Shown here: one piece after another, positions 51,461 through 60,967 of the stretch
Numbering within the stretch: the stretch's first letter is position 1
How the letters are laid out: each line of letters starts with the position of its first letter
NCBI RefSeq assembly: GCF_012516435.1
Contig: NZ_CP051216.1
Coordinates: 2,789,669-2,853,668, forward strand
Direction of reading: 5' to 3'
Source of the DNA: Pseudodesulfovibrio sp. zrk46
GTDB lineage: Bacteria; Desulfobacterota; Desulfovibrionia; Desulfovibrionales; Desulfovibrionaceae
Length of the DNA stretch: 64,000 nucleotides
The notes under the pieces: generated by a model
The model's input: only the letters and a program-made list of their open reading frames with translations
The model's database searches: none
What the model was told of the DNA's origin: nothing
Program-made: the position numbers and the translations under genes

Positions 51461-53473
51461 TTAGACCATGTCGAGTACGGTCTGCATCATTTCTCGTGAT
51501 ACGGTGATGATCTCAGCCGCAGCTTGGTAGGCCTGCTGATATTTGGTCAGGGATACAAGCTCCTCATCCACGTTGACTTCACTGGTCGAGGCTTGCTGGT
51601 CGTAGAGATATTCAGCCGAGGTTGCGGCGTAGGTTTGCTTGAGTTCTGCAGAGGAGGCAGCGCTGCCAACTGCGGAGACCAGTGCTGAAAGGGAGCTGCT
51701 TAGAGTGGTTTCGGAGTTGCCCACAGTGATGGTCTCGCTTGACAGATTGTACATGGCCGTCGCGACTTCATTGCTGCCCGAGGCCATGGTGTAGTCATCG
51801 CCAAGCACGCCGGTGTTGATGTGACTCGTGTCGTTGGCCACATAGCTATCAACGGCGATGGAGGATGCATCAGTGCCGGTGTAGTATGTATTGACTCCCA
51901 ACGCGGCCAGCAGATTGGAACTGTCTCCTGCGATCTCGAATTCCATGTCCGTGCCAGCAGAAAGAATAAGCTGTCCGTCACTATTGACAGAGGCTGTCAG
52001 TTCACCGCCAAAAGCCGTGTTGATATCTGCAACAATGTCGTCGAGAGAATCCGTTGCCGGGTCGATAGCGATGACCGCTGTCGTGGCGACTTCGTCGTCG
52101 CTGTCATAGGTGACCAATTCCAGACTGCCAGACTGAATATTATCGCCATAATTCAGCCCTGCATTGCTGAGCATGGCAGAGGAGTCGTCCACTGAGTAGC
52201 TGGCAGTGAGACCGGTATGGTGCTCAAGGCCAGCGCCCTGTGAGTGCTCAACATTGGTTTCCCAGATCAGAGCTTCGGCAAAGTCGTCCAGAGAATCCAT
52301 GGTCTCCATGACTACGTCATCGCGGGTGGTGAAGAGTCCAGCTAGAGAGCCAGAGCATACGCGACCTGATACGGCATCGCCGCTGTCATCGGTCATGGGA
52401 GTTATGTTCACCAGATCTCCGTCGCCGGATTCCCAGTACAGTCCGCTCTTGGGTACGATGGTGTATCTGTCGCCCTCGGCGTGATCGCCGCCGGAATCTT
52501 CAAACCAGACTTCTACGCCGTTGATTTCTACGGAGTTGTCTTCATCGTCGGCGGTGTACAGCATGGTGTTTCCGTCGTCTTCAAGCCAGGTCTGGCCGCC
52601 ATCCGTGGAAACCTTGAACTGTGCAGTACCATCCGGGCCGTTGGAGACGAACTCGATCAGAAGTTCATCTCCGGAGGTGCCGGAGTAAGCGATTTCGCCT
52701 GTGTAGGTGGAATCCCTTACTAGAGATTCAGTCGTTCTGGCGTCACTGTATGCAAGATGGTGGGTTTCGCTGCCGTCTACCAAGCTGTTACCCTCCTCGG
52801 TCAAGATGGTGACCTGTCCGTTGGATTGATAAATGGTGTCCACACCAATGATTTCGTCCAGGTCCCGAATAAGTTGGTTTCGTTCTGAAATGGCCTGCGT
52901 GTCATCCGGGTTGGCAGCAATGCTCACGTTGAGCGCCGCGATGTCGTCGATGATCTGGTTGGCTTCGTCCACTTCCGTTTGAATCTCGTCATCAATGGCG
53001 TCCACCGTATTTTCCAGCGTGTCCATTGTGGAGTTGAGGGCGTAAACGAGGCTCTCGGTTTCGCCCAGCAATGCTTCGCGAGCAGACAGGGAGTCCGGAT
53101 CAGTGACCAATTCATTCCACGCATCCAGATATTCATTGAGGGCGACGCTGATGCCTTCGTCCTCATCCTGGTTGAGCAGGGAGTCGAGCTGTGTGAGGTA
53201 CTCAATGGCGGCATTTTGCATGGCGAGATCGGCAGAGGCATCTAGATACTGGGCTTCAACGAACTCATTAAAGGATGCAATGATGGCCGTAGCGTCTGCG
53301 CCCGTACCCACGGTGAGGCCGTAGCTCGTGATGGAACTGCTCGTCTCCTGAACCACCTCGGTCTTCTGGTAGCCCTCGGTGTCCGCGTTGGCGATATTGT
53401 TCGACGCGTTGTTGACCCCGACCTGTGCGTTTTGCAGGGCGGTTTGGCCGATGTTGAGCGTGGTGTTGAGCAT
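51461..53473 (-). CDS. flgK: Flagellar hook-filament junction protein FlgK
   Basis: 670 residues. The N-terminal rod-type segment is TLNIGQTALQNAQVGVNNASNNIANADTEGYQKTEV; a VDEELVSLTKYQQAYQAAAEIITVSREMMQTVLDMV segment closes the C-terminus. The middle is long and acidic with several beta domains. FlgK is the first junction protein on the hook. The gene lies between flgE and flgL on one transcript. Confidence 0.95.
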   Translation of the reverse strand: MLNTTLNIGQTALQNAQVGVNNASNNIANADTEGYQKTEVVQETSSSITSYGLTVGTGADATAIIASFNEFVEAQYLDASADLAMQNAAIEYLTQLDSLLNQDEDEGISVALNEYLDAWNELVTDPDSLSAREALLGETESLVYALNSTMDTLENTVDAIDDEIQTEVDEANQIIDDIAALNVSIAANPDDTQAISERNQLIRDLDEIIGVDTIYQSNGQVTILTEEGNSLVDGSETHHLAYSDARTTESLVRDSTYTGEIAYSGTSGDELLIEFVSNGPDGTAQFKVSTDGGQTWLEDDGNTMLYTADDEDNSVEINGVEVWFEDSGGDHAEGDRYTIVPKSGLYWESGDGDLVNITPMTDDSGDAVSGRVCSGSLAGLFTTRDDVVMETMDSLDDFAEALIWETNVEHSQGAGLEHHTGLTASYSVDDSSAMLSNAGLNYGDNIQSGSLELVTYDSDDEVATTAVIAIDPATDSLDDIVADINTAFGGELTASVNSDGQLILSAGTDMEFEIAGDSSNLLAALGVNTYYTGTDASSIAVDSYVANDTSHINTGVLGDDYTMASGSNEVATAMYNLSSETITVGNSETTLSSSLSALVSAVGSAASSAELKQTYAATSAEYLYDQQASTSEVNVDEELVSLTKYQQAYQAAAEIITVSREMMQTVLDMV

Positions 53474-53508
53474 GGCGTTCTCCGTGAGATGGCGTTAATG
53501 GGCCGTAC

Positions 53509-55059
53509 CTATCGCTTCATGCTGATTGCGGTGCTGAGCAGGGTGTCCGCAGTGGTAACAACCTTGGAGTTGGCCTGATATGCGGCCTGCAGGATGATCA
53601 GGTTGGTCAGCTCGGTTGCGGTGTCGACGTTGGATTGCTCCAATGCATTGGATTTAATGGTGCCGAACCCGGCGGAGCCTGGTGTACCGATGAACGCCTG
53701 CCCGGATTCAGTCGTCGCGGAGTAAAGGTTGCTGCCTTCTGCGTAGAGTCCCTGTGTGTTGGTGAAGTCGGCCAGGCCAATGGTGTAGAGTTCCTGCGTT
53801 TGTCCGTTGGTGTAGCTGCCGGAGAGGACGCCGTTTTCGTCGATGGAAACATCGATGAGTACACCGGGTGCATAGCCGTCCTGGCTCAGGCTGTATGTCG
53901 CGGAGCTGGAGGTGGTGCTGGTGGTGGCAGAGGTTGAAAGCACCCCGGTGTTGAATGACGGCAGATCATCCGTTGTGGTGGTTGCATCCATGTCGTCAAG
54001 AGAGTCGATGCCGCCAGAGGTGTCCCAGCCCGTGCCAGTCGCAAAGTCTGAGTTGGACATGCCGAGGTTGAAGGATATTTCCTGATTGTCGTCGGCTCCC
54101 GTGAAGTTGGCTTCAAGGATGGGCAGACCGTTGGTGTCGAATTCGGCCAACACCCAGTTCTCCTCTGCAAGAGGATCGGTGGTGTCCGTGGGGGGATCGG
54201 CGAGTGTGAAAGCGGTCATGGAAGTGAGATCTCCCGAAGAGGAGAAGGTCAGTGTGCCAGTCATGAGCAGGCCTGCGCCGCTGGTGGTGCTCATCTCGGT
54301 GCCTTCAAAATCGCGCATGTCTTCGCTGGCATCACAGGTGACCATGTATTCCCACACGATGTCGCCGTCAGAAGTTTCTACTTTATCGTAGTATACAGTG
54401 AGGTCATGTGCTGCACCGTTTTCGTCGTACACGGAGATGGTGGTCGAGTATGCATAGCGGGAATCATCCAACGCCGGATCAGACGTTCCGTCATACACTC
54501 CAAACATGGCCGCGTATGGATTGGTTGTGGACGTGGTGTTGTCGTCGGCCGTGGAATCAAGGTTCAGGGAGAAATTTATCTCGCTGGTAGCCTCTGGTGG
54601 TGACTGGGAATTGTCCAATTGGATGTCGGTCAAAGAACCGGAGATCGAACCGTCATCCATTTCCCAGCCCTGCACCCGGTTGCCATGGGAATCGACGAGG
54701 TAACCGTCGGTATCGAAAGTGAAGTTGCCCGCACGGGTGTAGTAGGTGTTGCCGGTGTCAGGGTCTTCCACGATGTAGAAACCATCTCCGTTGATGGCTA
54801 CATCTGTGGCTGAGTTCGTGGACTCGTATGATCCCTGGCTGTAGTCAGTGTTGACGGAAGCCACGCTGACGCCGTTACCAACCTGATCTGCGCTGCCGCC
54901 CGCATTGACCGTGCTGTAGAAAACATCCTCGAATTCAATGGTGGATGCTTTGTAGCCAGTGGTGGTGGAGTTGGCGAGGTTGTTACTGACTACGCTCGTT
55001 GCTTCACTCTGGGCCTGGAGACCGGAAATGCCTGCATACATTGAACCTGTGATACTCAT
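53509..55059 (-). CDS. flgE: Flagellar hook protein FlgE
   Basis: 516 residues. The start is SITGSMYAGISGLQAQSEATSVVSNNLANSTTTGYKAS, followed by the flagellar basal-body rod region GDGFYIVEDPDTGNTYYTRAGNFTFDTDGYLVDSHGNRVQGWEM, and the C-terminus is ELTNLIILQAAYQANSKVVTTADTLLSTAISMKR. It polymerises into the hook. The variable middle is Asp/Thr/Ser rich, consistent with a marine, secreted protein. It follows flgD by 35 bp. Confidence 0.96.
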   Translation of the reverse strand: MSITGSMYAGISGLQAQSEATSVVSNNLANSTTTGYKASTIEFEDVFYSTVNAGGSADQVGNGVSVASVNTDYSQGSYESTNSATDVAINGDGFYIVEDPDTGNTYYTRAGNFTFDTDGYLVDSHGNRVQGWEMDDGSISGSLTDIQLDNSQSPPEATSEINFSLNLDSTADDNTTSTTNPYAAMFGVYDGTSDPALDDSRYAYSTTISVYDENGAAHDLTVYYDKVETSDGDIVWEYMVTCDASEDMRDFEGTEMSTTSGAGLLMTGTLTFSSSGDLTSMTAFTLADPPTDTTDPLAEENWVLAEFDTNGLPILEANFTGADDNQEISFNLGMSNSDFATGTGWDTSGGIDSLDDMDATTTTDDLPSFNTGVLSTSATTSTTSSSATYSLSQDGYAPGVLIDVSIDENGVLSGSYTNGQTQELYTIGLADFTNTQGLYAEGSNLYSATTESGQAFIGTPGSAGFGTIKSNALEQSNVDTATELTNLIILQAAYQANSKVVTTADTLLSTAISMKR

Positions 55060-55094
55060 GTCATTTCTCCTTGGAGTGCAAAAAAAGTTGGTGG

Positions 55095-55781
55095 CTAGGT
55101 GGTGGCGTAGGTGACGTCGACCATGTTCACGGTGCGGCCGTCCTCAAGAGTGAGGATCACGCCTTCGTCCGTTGAGGCCACGCCGGTAACGGTGCCGGTG
55201 GTGGTTGTGGAAACATCCAGTTCTTCACCGTCGGAGTCATAGGCGGTCAAAAGAACCGTGTATTGGCCGTCATCCATTTCGTCGCCGTTGTAGTCGTACC
55301 CATCCCAAGTGAAGGCGTTGGTTCCGGAAGAGACGTCGTCGAAGGTTTCTGTGGCAACGATGGAGCCATCAGAGTCGTAGATATTGCAGGTGACAGAGGC
55401 CGCATCCTCTTCCAGTTCGAAGTACATGGTGGAGATGTCATTATCGGATTTGACGATGGTGGAACCGTCGGCTTCGATCTCCTTACCGAGGTAGTCCAAG
55501 CCGTTGGATGCAGTCATGGTAGAGACTGCATCGACAATCTCCTGCATGCCTTCATTGAGGGCTGTGAGCTCATCCAACTGTGAATACTGCGTGAGCTGGT
55601 TGACCATCTCGGTGTTGTCCATGGGATCGGTGGGGTCCTGATATTCAAGCTCGGTAACCAGCAGGGTCAGGAAGTCTTCCGAGGTGAGATTGGTAGCCTC
55701 TTCTGTGGTGGTGTATTCCACGCTGCTGGTGCTCGATGACAGTAGCAGAGAGTCGTAATAGCTGGTGGTTTCGATACTCAT
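55095..55781 (-). CDS. flgD: Flagellar hook cap/scaffold protein FlgD
   Basis: 228 residues. The N-terminal motif LTSEDFLTLLVTELEYQDPTDPMDNTEMVNQLTQYSQLDEL is the FlgD signature; the C-terminal half has a FlgD Ig-like domain (GTNAFTWDGYDYNGDEMDDGQYTVLLTAYD). FlgD caps the growing hook and is then removed. The start codon overlaps the sigma-factor stop by four bases (ATGA), so the two are translationally coupled. Confidence 0.95.
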   Translation of the reverse strand: MSIETTSYYDSLLLSSSTSSVEYTTTEEATNLTSEDFLTLLVTELEYQDPTDPMDNTEMVNQLTQYSQLDELTALNEGMQEIVDAVSTMTASNGLDYLGKEIEADGSTIVKSDNDISTMYFELEEDAASVTCNIYDSDGSIVATETFDDVSSGTNAFTWDGYDYNGDEMDDGQYTVLLTAYDSDGEELDVSTTTTGTVTGVASTDEGVILTLEDGRTVNMVDVTYATT

Positions 55782-56356
55782 GATACCTTCCTCCGTGCTT
55801 CGCCTGCCTCGGGCATGGCTATGGGAGCGGATGCTCCGTAATGGTTGCGCAGTCGTTCCAGAGCCTGGAACTTGATGCTGCGGACGGTTCTGGGAGTTAT
55901 GTCGAGGGCGGCGGCGATTTCCCTGGCTACGAGCCCTTCTTGGAAGAAGAGGGTGATGACTTGGGCCTGGCGGTCTGTGAGCACTCCTGCGGGGAGACTG
56001 AAGACCACAGGATCGGCGGTCTCAAGCTGGGCAGTGGTGTCTTCTTTGGTTAGGACCGACTCCATCCAACGAATCTTCTTTCTGTAGTAATCGATGGCTG
56101 TGGTTCGACAGATAATGTTGAGCCAGGTGATAAATGAGCTTTTCTCATTGTTGTATTTGGTAAGATAGTCATTCTTGAATATTTTAAGAGCTACCTCTTG
56201 AAATATGTCATCAACTTCTGATGTGTGAAGGTTGATGTTCTTTGCTTTAATAAAGTTGTTTATAAGCTTGAATATCAATCTAGAGTGATCTTGAAAGAGT
56301 TCGTTGTATGATACTGTTCCGTGAGATCTATCTATTTCAATAGAGATGTTACTCAT
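55778..56356 (-). CDS. ECF-like sigma factor at the head of the flagellar hook operon
   Basis: 192 residues from the ATG at 56356, preceded by GGAGG; the longer GTG reading is unlikely. Region 2 is clear (SEVDDIFQEVALKIFKNDYLTKYNNEKSSFITWLNIICRTTAIDYYRKKIRW) and region 4 follows (LTDRQAQVITLFFQEGLVAREIAAALDITPRTVRSIKFQALERLRNHYG). It is not FliA, as region 3 is missing and the length is that of an ECF factor. Overlap with flgD suggests that it is a flagellar-stage sigma factor, perhaps switching on the late hook genes or flagellin. No anti-sigma gene is adjacent. Confidence 0.88.
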   Translation of the reverse strand: MSNISIEIDRSHGTVSYNELFQDHSRLIFKLINNFIKAKNINLHTSEVDDIFQEVALKIFKNDYLTKYNNEKSSFITWLNIICRTTAIDYYRKKIRWMESVLTKEDTTAQLETADPVVFSLPAGVLTDRQAQVITLFFQEGLVAREIAAALDITPRTVRSIKFQALERLRNHYGASAPIAMPEAGEARRKVS

Positions 56357-56520
56357 ATCGCGCCTCCTGCATGAGAAAAAGCAATGCAGGTGCCGCACAA
56401 CATTAAAATACAGCTAAGTTCTGTAGAGATGAGTTTGGTAATTGTTTGGATAAAGTGGGTTTTCTTTGTGTAAAGGCGGGCAAATTGAAAACAAAACGAA
56501 GAAAACTTAATGAAAAAAGC

Positions 56521-56552
56521 CCGAAAAAAGGCCTCTGCAAGAGAGGCTGAGT
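56521..56552 (-). terminator. Strong terminator after flagellin
   Basis: On the minus strand GCCTCT-CTTGC-AGAGGC is followed by CTTTTTTC. This is a classic terminator about 150 bases past the flagellin stop. Confidence 0.85.
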
Positions 56553-56643
56553 CTTCGAATATGGAGGGAGGCAGGAATTGCCTTGTAGCCTGAAATGGAT
56601 CGGCTTCTGGCAGGCTAAATTCGCTATTGTCTTTCAGGCAAGA

Positions 56644-56673
56644 GACCGGCCCGGGTGGTCTACCGGGCCGGTC
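56644..56673 (-). terminator. GC-rich hairpin after flagellin
   Basis: GACCGGCCCGG and CCGGGCCGGTC pair around a short loop, 23 bases past the flagellin stop on its strand. The T-run is weak. It may stabilise the flagellin mRNA end ahead of the full terminator at 56521. Confidence 0.7.
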
Positions 56674-56695
56674 AATTTGGAGATGGATACGGAAG

Positions 56696-57550
56696 TTAGC
56701 CAATGAGAGACAGGGCCATCTGCGGAAGCGAGTTGGCCTGTGAGAGCATGGAAACCGCAGATTGGGTTATGATCTGCTGCTTGGTGTACTCAGTCATTTC
56801 AGTAGCAACGTCCACATCGGAGATACGAGATTCGGCAGCCTGGAGGTTTTCAGCCTGAATTTCCAGGTTGGAAACAGTTGCCGAGAGGCGGTTCTCCATT
56901 GCACCGAGATTGGCGCGAACCTTATCCTTGGAGATAATGGCTGCGTCCAATGCTTCCAGAGCTGCTTCAGCCGCTGCCTGCGTGGAAACCACTGCGCCAG
57001 CGCCGGTTCCGGATGCGAGGCCGACTCCCAGTGAAGAAGCTGTACAAGTGTCGATGGTGACGTTGTACTTGTCTTCTGCGGTATCGTTACCGGTACCAAA
57101 GTGGATGGTTACGCCATCGCCGGACAGGTTGCCGTTGAGCAGGTGGATTCCGTTGAAGTCAGTGGCGTTGGCGATACGGGTGATTTCCGAAGCCATTGCC
57201 TGATACTCGGAGTCGATGATCAGGCGCTGGTCAGCGGTGTAGGTGCCCGTGGATGCCTGTTCTGCCAGTTCCTTCATGCGGATGAGCTTTTCATCGATGA
57301 CGGAAAGCGCGCCGTCAGCCGTCTGGATCATGGAGATGCCGTCGTTGGCATTCCTGACGCCCTGGTTGATGGTGGAGATGTCGGAACGCATGAGCTCGCG
57401 AACAGCCAGACCTGCGGCGTCATCTGCCGAGGTGTTGACACGAAGTCCCGAGGACAGACGTTCTGTAGAGGTTCCCAGCGCGTTGTACGCATCGTTCAAG
57501 TGCCGGGCTGCCGAATTAGCCATTAAGTTGTTGTTAACTACCAGTGCCAT
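56696..57550 (-). CDS. fliC: Flagellin
   Basis: 284 residues from the ATG at 57550 (GGAGGAAAG upstream); the longer reading starts in the leader. The N-terminal D0/D1 region is ALVVNNNLMANSAARHLNDAYNALGTSTERLSSGLRVNTSADDAAGLAVRELMRSDI, and the C-terminal one is RANLGAMENRLSATVSNLEIQAENLQAAESRISDVDVATEMTEYTKQQIITQSAVSMLSQANSLPQMALSLIG. The variable middle is very short, as in many marine flagellins. It builds the filament. The gene is separate from the hook operon and ends in two hairpins. Confidence 0.96.
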   Translation of the reverse strand: MALVVNNNLMANSAARHLNDAYNALGTSTERLSSGLRVNTSADDAAGLAVRELMRSDISTINQGVRNANDGISMIQTADGALSVIDEKLIRMKELAEQASTGTYTADQRLIIDSEYQAMASEITRIANATDFNGIHLLNGNLSGDGVTIHFGTGNDTAEDKYNVTIDTCTASSLGVGLASGTGAGAVVSTQAAAEAALEALDAAIISKDKVRANLGAMENRLSATVSNLEIQAENLQAAESRISDVDVATEMTEYTKQQIITQSAVSMLSQANSLPQMALSLIG

Positions 57551-57806
57551 ACTTTCCTCCTTGAAAGCGGGTGCATCCATGCATGGGCTGTCCACGACGG
57601 ACAGTCTTCCATTGTGCCCATTGATACGGAGGGAAAGCGTGTTCCGTTCATGAAGGGAAAAATGTTCCCCGCATGAAAATTGCACTGTGAATTAAGGGAA
57701 GTAGATGCTTCCTTTAGGTTTCTTTAGGTAATTAACAATATTTTACACTATATTAGTTCCCCCATTCTTTCTGTATTTATATGATCATTCGAAAAGGAGT
57801 GATGAA
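57551..57806. other. Divergent intergenic region between flagellin and the regulator operon
   Basis: 256 bp. No perfect sigma-28 or sigma-54 site for flagellin could be made out; a TAAAG on the minus strand near 57711-57715 lacks a good GCCGAT partner. It should contain promoters in both directions. Confidence 0.4.
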
Positions 57807-58517
57807 ATGACAGATATTCTGCTCATTGATGACGATCCCGAACTGGGGGAAATGCTGTCCAGCTATCTGGAGAAAGAGGGCTTCTCCATGGATTCCACAA
57901 TTACCGGGGACAGCGGGCTCAAAGCTGCTGAGAAAAAAGGGTACGAGCTGATACTGCTTGATGTGATGTTGCCGGATATGAGCGGCTTCAATGTGCTGTC
58001 CTCTCTTCGTGCGACTTCCAATGTCCCCGTCGTCATGCTGACAGGGCGTGGAGAAGAAATCGACCGCGTGGTCGGACTTGAAATGGGCGCCGATGACTAC
58101 ATTCCCAAACCATTCCCGCTGCGGGAACTGCTGGCCCGTATCAGGGCTGTGCTTCGTCGATACGAAGTAGGGCAGGTTGAAGGGGGCGTCATGGCTGCTC
58201 CTGCGCCAAAGAAGAATATCGAGTTCGGCACGGTAGTGATTAACCGAAGCGCACGCCATCTTACCTTGGATGAGAAAACGGTTCATCTTACCTCCACAGA
58301 GTTTGACCTCATGGAGCAACTCGCCATGAATATGGGTAATGTTGTGGAGCGCAATGATCTTATGGAAAGGGCGCTTGGTCGTGGGATGGATTTTGATGAC
58401 TACGTTCTCAATGTTCATATGAGCAACCTGCGTAAGAAGTTGGGTGCCAACGTCAGTATCAAGACCATCCGTGGACGAGGGTACCTTCTCGCTACTCCCT
58501 CCGGAGGGGCCGCCTAA
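57807..58517 (+). CDS. OmpR-family response regulator
   Basis: 236 residues. The receiver has DILLIDDDPELGEMLSS with Asp8-10, phospho-acceptor Asp52 in LILLDVMLPDMSG, a T/S residue in VVMLTGRGEE and Lys in IPKPFPLRELLARI. The C-terminal winged helix (HLTLDEKTVHLTSTEFDLMEQLAMNMGNVVERNDLMERALG, VHMSNLRKKLG, IKTIRGRGYLLATP) is the OmpR/CpxR type. The gene starts a four-gene operon; the histidine kinase at the end is the expected partner. The TonB receptor gene starts right after its stop codon. Confidence 0.95.
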   Translation: MTDILLIDDDPELGEMLSSYLEKEGFSMDSTITGDSGLKAAEKKGYELILLDVMLPDMSGFNVLSSLRATSNVPVVMLTGRGEEIDRVVGLEMGADDYIPKPFPLRELLARIRAVLRRYEVGQVEGGVMAAPAPKKNIEFGTVVINRSARHLTLDEKTVHLTSTEFDLMEQLAMNMGNVVERNDLMERALGRGMDFDDYVLNVHMSNLRKKLGANVSIKTIRGRGYLLATPSGGAA

Positions 58518-60431
58518 ATGAAGTTGCAAAGGCCGATTTCGGTCTTTGTTTTCTTGTCTGCGCTGATTCTCTGTTGGTGTGGACTCTCTTCTGCTGCCGA
58601 AGAAACGGACGACCTGTCTGATCTGTCCATTGAAGAATTGATGGATGTTGAGGTTGTGACGGCCTCGCGTCGAGCCGAGCCTTTGTCTCAAGTGCCCGGT
58701 GCAGTCATCGTCCTGAATGAGGAAGACATCTTCCGTTCCGGCGCGACGTCTTTGCCCGAAGTGCTCAAGTTGGTGCCGGGTGTTCACGTGGCTCAGGTTG
58801 ATATGGACAAGTGGGCCGTGGGAATTCGTGGCTTCAACGGCCTGTTGAGTAATAAGCATTTAGTGCTGCTGGACGGCAGGTCCATTACGTCACCAGCCAT
58901 GGCTGGCGTATTCTGGGGGAATGTCGTTCCTGTCAGTCAGGTCAAACGTATTGAAGTGGTGCGCGGTGCCTGGACCAGTTTGTGGGGGGCGGATTCTTTT
59001 ACCGGTGTGATCAACGTGATCACTAAGACCGCTGAAGAGATGCAGGGGGGTAAGTCCATCACCACTGCGGGTACTTCGGGGGTGGAACAGATTATTCACT
59101 TAGGTGGCAAGACCGGCGAGACTTCCTATGCCCGTGGGTATGTTCAGGGGAGTTATAAAAACGGCAATTTGTTGTCCGGAAATAGTGACAATAAGGGCGC
59201 AGAAGATTGGAAGCAGACCCGTGGCGGTTTTCGTGCGGATTGGACCAATGCCTTTACTGATGCCCTGTCGTTTCAGTCTGACATTTTCTACTCCTCTATC
59301 ATGGAGAATTCTCCGGGCATCGGTCCTGTCATGAGTTCTCATCGCAGAAACGATGCTGGTGGCTATGCTCAGTTCGTTTTTGATCGGGCCACTGGGCTTG
59401 ATGCAAATATCAAGTTTCGTTCCTCGTATTCCCGTACCACAGAGGCTTTTGGCGATATCGACGGAAGCATCAATGCACTCGAGGCTGAAATTGAGCACGC
59501 CATGGAGCAGAGTGGGGCTCATCGTCTCAGTTGGGGTGTAGGTTCACGCTATTTTTGGGATGACCTGACCGGGGGCGATTCTGTTTCTATCACGTCCGAC
59601 GAGCGATACACTCTGACAGCCAATGGCTATGTTCAGGATCGTATTACCCTTGAAAAGAACTGGTACCTCTTCCTTGGCGGCAAGGTGGATTACTTCGGAC
59701 AAACGCCGTTTGAGCTGCAGCCTTCCATCCGTTTGCTCCATACTCGCGAAAAAGATGAAATCTGGATGTCAGTATCGCGCGCGGTGAGGACTGATAGTCG
59801 GCTTTTGCGGGGCGGGTCTTATACCATCGAACATGACGGTACGACTTACACCGTAAGTGTTCCCGATGACCTCAAAACAGAAAAGCTCATTGCATATGAA
59901 GCAGGATATCGCCGCGAGCTGAATGAGGAAGCTCATCTGGATCTTTCATTCTACGTCAATGATTACGATGACCTTATGATGCTGGTGTTGGATAGTGCTA
60001 CCAATACCGGTTCCTTTGATAACTCCCTCAAAGGCACGACATACGGCATGGAGGCACTGGTCGACTGGAGAGTGATGCCCAAGGTAACGCTTCAGCCATC
60101 CCTCAGTCTCATATATCAGGATATATACGGCAGTGTGCCCAGTACGATGTTCGAGTCCATGCCTAATGACGGCATGGGCGGCGAGGCCAAGCTTCAAGTG
60201 ATGACCCAGCCGACGGATACCGTTGGATTTGATGTGTTCGTGGCCTATCTGGATGGACCCAAGCTCAAGGGCATTGATGGGTATTTCAACTTGGAGGCTC
60301 ATGCTTCCTGGAAGGCGACAGATTCACTCATGTTGGAGTTGATTGGCAAGAATCTCGACGGTTCCAGAGAACGTTTTTCACCTTTGAAAGTCGGCCCTAG
60401 TTTAGACCTCAGGGCTACGTGGGATTTCTGA
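58518..60431 (+). CDS. TonB-dependent outer membrane receptor
   Basis: 637 residues with a signal peptide (cleavage near SSA, residue 26). The plug domain is present: EVVTASRRAEPLSQVPGAVIVLNEEDIFRSGATSLPEVLKLVPGVHVAQVDMDKWAVGIRGFNGLLSNKHLVLLDGRSITSPAMAGVFWGNVVPVSQVKRIEVVRGAWTSLWGADSFTGVINVITKT. A beta barrel follows and ends in the aromatic residue F of LRATWDF. The ligand is not predictable; no siderophore or metal genes are adjacent. It sits between a response regulator and a YfiR-type protein, so it may act as a sensor or as the regulated output. Its stop overlaps the next start (TGATG). Confidence 0.93.
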   Translation: MKLQRPISVFVFLSALILCWCGLSSAAEETDDLSDLSIEELMDVEVVTASRRAEPLSQVPGAVIVLNEEDIFRSGATSLPEVLKLVPGVHVAQVDMDKWAVGIRGFNGLLSNKHLVLLDGRSITSPAMAGVFWGNVVPVSQVKRIEVVRGAWTSLWGADSFTGVINVITKTAEEMQGGKSITTAGTSGVEQIIHLGGKTGETSYARGYVQGSYKNGNLLSGNSDNKGAEDWKQTRGGFRADWTNAFTDALSFQSDIFYSSIMENSPGIGPVMSSHRRNDAGGYAQFVFDRATGLDANIKFRSSYSRTTEAFGDIDGSINALEAEIEHAMEQSGAHRLSWGVGSRYFWDDLTGGDSVSITSDERYTLTANGYVQDRITLEKNWYLFLGGKVDYFGQTPFELQPSIRLLHTREKDEIWMSVSRAVRTDSRLLRGGSYTIEHDGTTYTVSVPDDLKTEKLIAYEAGYRRELNEEAHLDLSFYVNDYDDLMMLVLDSATNTGSFDNSLKGTTYGMEALVDWRVMPKVTLQPSLSLIYQDIYGSVPSTMFESMPNDGMGGEAKLQVMTQPTDTVGFDVFVAYLDGPKLKGIDGYFNLEAHASWKATDSLMLELIGKNLDGSRERFSPLKVGPSLDLRATWDF

Positions 60432-60967
60432 TGCGCGTATTGCGAGTGGTCATATACGCATGCCTTATCTGGGTACTTCTGATACCCACCAAGGCCAGTA
60501 TTGGCGGCAGCACCAAGCTGTCAGCCTCTGCAGATCACTTGCGCGCATTGTTCGTTCAACGACTGGTTAAATATGTCAATTGGCCAGAAGGTGTCGGGCC
60601 AAAGCCCGGAGAACCAATCATCGTCGCCGCCACCGATCCGGAAAGCTTGCGTCCATACTTTAAGGGCAAGAGTGCTTCTGCGTTCGAGTTGGTGCAATGG
60701 CCTGCTGAAACATATCATGTTCTAGTCCTGACCGGCACGCCGGAACGCGAGACTGCCGCGATCCTCAAGCGCACCAACGGTCATCCCGTACTGACCATCG
60801 GACAGAATCCGGTCAACCTTCGACTGGGTATTGTCGTTAACTTCCATATGGTCAATGGCAAACTCAAGCTCCAGATCAATCCCGAGGCTGCGAGACAGTC
60901 TGGACTTTCCATCAGTTCAAAGTTGTTGAAGATAGCGCAGATATACAGGGGGGATGTGCATGACTAG
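60431..60967 (+). CDS. YfiR-family periplasmic protein (DUF4154)
   Basis: 178 residues from the ATG at 60431. A signal segment (ACLIWVLLIPTKASIGG) precedes the YfiR-like core: ALFVQRLVKYVNWPEG, PIIVAATDPE, ILKRTNGHPVLTIG, VNFHMVNGKLKLQINPEAARQSGLSISSKLLKIAQI. In Pseudomonas, YfiR holds the membrane diguanylate cyclase YfiN in check until stress releases it. Here the next gene encodes a kinase that has the same kind of periplasmic sensor but no cyclase, so the target of this protein is probably that kinase. Confidence 0.9.
   Translation: MRVLRVVIYACLIWVLLIPTKASIGGSTKLSASADHLRALFVQRLVKYVNWPEGVGPKPGEPIIVAATDPESLRPYFKGKSASAFELVQWPAETYHVLVLTGTPERETAAILKRTNGHPVLTIGQNPVNLRLGIVVNFHMVNGKLKLQINPEAARQSGLSISSKLLKIAQIYRGDVHD

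Larger units (their letters stand above)
56357..56695. other. Flagellin terminators and sigma-gene promoter region
   Basis: Contains two hairpins for the minus-strand flagellin transcript (56644-56673 and 56521-56552). The remaining stretch, rich in T on the minus strand, should hold the promoter of the sigma-flgD operon; no consensus is obvious. Confidence 0.5.

Noticed and set aside
57777..58859. A 360-codon minus-strand frame over the response regulator and TonB receptor start
   Set aside because: Covers two real plus-strand genes and reads as random sequence.
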